Of a stretch of 64,000 bases of DNA, positions 63,698 through 64,000 are shown one piece after another. The position numbers and the translations under genes are program-made. The DNA is from Gp7-AA10 sp035636095 (GTDB lineage Bacteria > Acidobacteriota > Thermoanaerobaculia > Gp7-AA8), in NCBI GenBank assembly GCA_035636095.1, contig DASPZU010000088.1, forward strand, positions 1-64,000, given 5' to 3'. The notes below the pieces were generated by a model. That model saw only the letters and a program-made list of their open reading frames with translations. It ran no database searches and was not told where the DNA came from. The first letter of the stretch is position 1; the number at the start of each line of letters is the position of its first letter.

Positions 63698-64000
63698 ATG
63701 TTGCTTTCCTTTGTCGCCATTCTCGCCATGGTCATGCTGACTCCCGCAACCGCCAGCAAAAGCAAGACATATCCGCGTCTCTCAGCGGCGGAAAAGAAGG
63801 ACCGCATCCTCATCGTCGCGCCGCACATCGACGACGAGGCGATCAGCGCCGGCGGGTACACCATCGATGCAATTGCGAATGGCGCCGAGGTTTACGTCGT
63901 CTTCCTGACGGCCGGCGACTGCAATCAGTTTTCCGCGCGCCTGCTGCACAAGACCCTCGAGCCGACGGCCTCGAACTACCTATCGGTCGGCAAGACGCGC
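63698..64000 (+). CDS. Exported PIG-L (LmbE) family deacetylase, 3' part beyond window
   Basis: The first 101 codons are open to the right edge. Signal peptide (MLLSFVAILAMVMLTPATAS), then the family motif IVAPHIDDEAISAGG, matching the zinc-binding PHxDDE signature with Ile for Pro, and VVFLTAGDCN. Family members remove acetyl from N-acetylglucosamine-type substrates. The C-terminus lies outside the window. Confidence 0.88.
   Translation, partial: MLLSFVAILAMVMLTPATASKSKTYPRLSAAEKKDRILIVAPHIDDEAISAGGYTIDAIANGAEVYVVFLTAGDCNQFSARLLHKTLEPTASNYLSVGKTR

Overview
This 64 kb window is a gene-dense, GC-rich piece of a bacterial chromosome. It carries 63 protein genes (two cut by the window edges) and no intergenic gap above 300 bases. 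Typical gaps are 0-30 bp and many stops and starts overlap. I see no rRNA, tRNA, CRISPR array, transposase or phage gene. Two DUF4388 proteins, a DUF6599-like lipoprotein, PEGA and VPS10/BNR secreted proteins, a receiver-PilZ protein, an STT3-like glycosyltransferase and the style of the intergenic palindromes suggest an Acidobacteriota-type organism, perhaps Thermoanaerobaculia-like. That is inference, because no marker rRNA is present.

Layout. 1-4870 (minus): a Bat/MoxR operon (moxR, DUF58, DUF4381-like membrane protein, two VWA membrane proteins, TPR protein). 4896-17849: rsmA, a large secreted repeat protein, a CPx copper ATPase, NRDE protein, two tandem CAP proteins, a DUF2059/GspG-like fusion, an acyl-CoA ligase, an S9A prolyl oligopeptidase and treZ. 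17851-24771 (minus): DUF1801, small membrane protein, TlpA-like thioredoxin, Mrp/ApbC, LOG-family protein, SPOR protein, BamE-like lipoprotein, DUF4388 protein and a GAF-GGDEF cyclase. 24802-28699: tRNA nucleotidyltransferase, secreted protein, rsmD, phoH-like, ybeY. 28674-37288: rhodanese, second DUF4388 protein, methylmalonyl-CoA mutase large subunit, then a mosaic locus with two unrelated cargo genes. 37311-49009: carA, M14 peptidase, LolC/E permease, STT3-like protein, murI, NtrC-type regulator, pepA, lipoprotein. 49103-64000: B12/radical SAM protein, 5'-3' exonuclease, methyltransferase, PEGA protein, moaC-mobA, glycosyltransferase, TPR, receiver-PilZ, cysteine desulfurase, pcnB-lepB, propeller-like protein, TonB, pruA, a degenerate aspartyl-protease-like lipoprotein and the start of a PIG-L deacetylase.

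Three signals go beyond ordinary annotation. (1) At least 17 genes that start transcription units have a TAnnnT hexamer only 5-10 bases before the start codon, which suggests widespread leaderless transcription. In five divergent pairs separated by 15-30 bp, the two opposite-strand -10 hexamers overlap. (2) Sixteen intergenic or in-gene inverted repeats fall into a few architectures. The largest class has arms made of 7-9 bp short tandem repeats whose sequence differs at each locus. Some of these elements lie inside coding sequence in frame (murI, the SPOR protein) and one encodes a signal peptide. (3) Between mcm and the TPM gene, a lipoprotein gene and a VPS10/BNR gene are separated by diverged copies of the tpm and mcm 3' ends. 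This looks like two alternative cargo alleles of one locus fused side by side.

Functionally the window is mostly housekeeping (ribosome maturation, RNA processing, molybdenum cofactor, cell-wall and secretion functions) interleaved with secreted or lipid-anchored proteins and a loose set of c-di-GMP or surface-behaviour regulators (DUF4388, GGDEF, PilZ).
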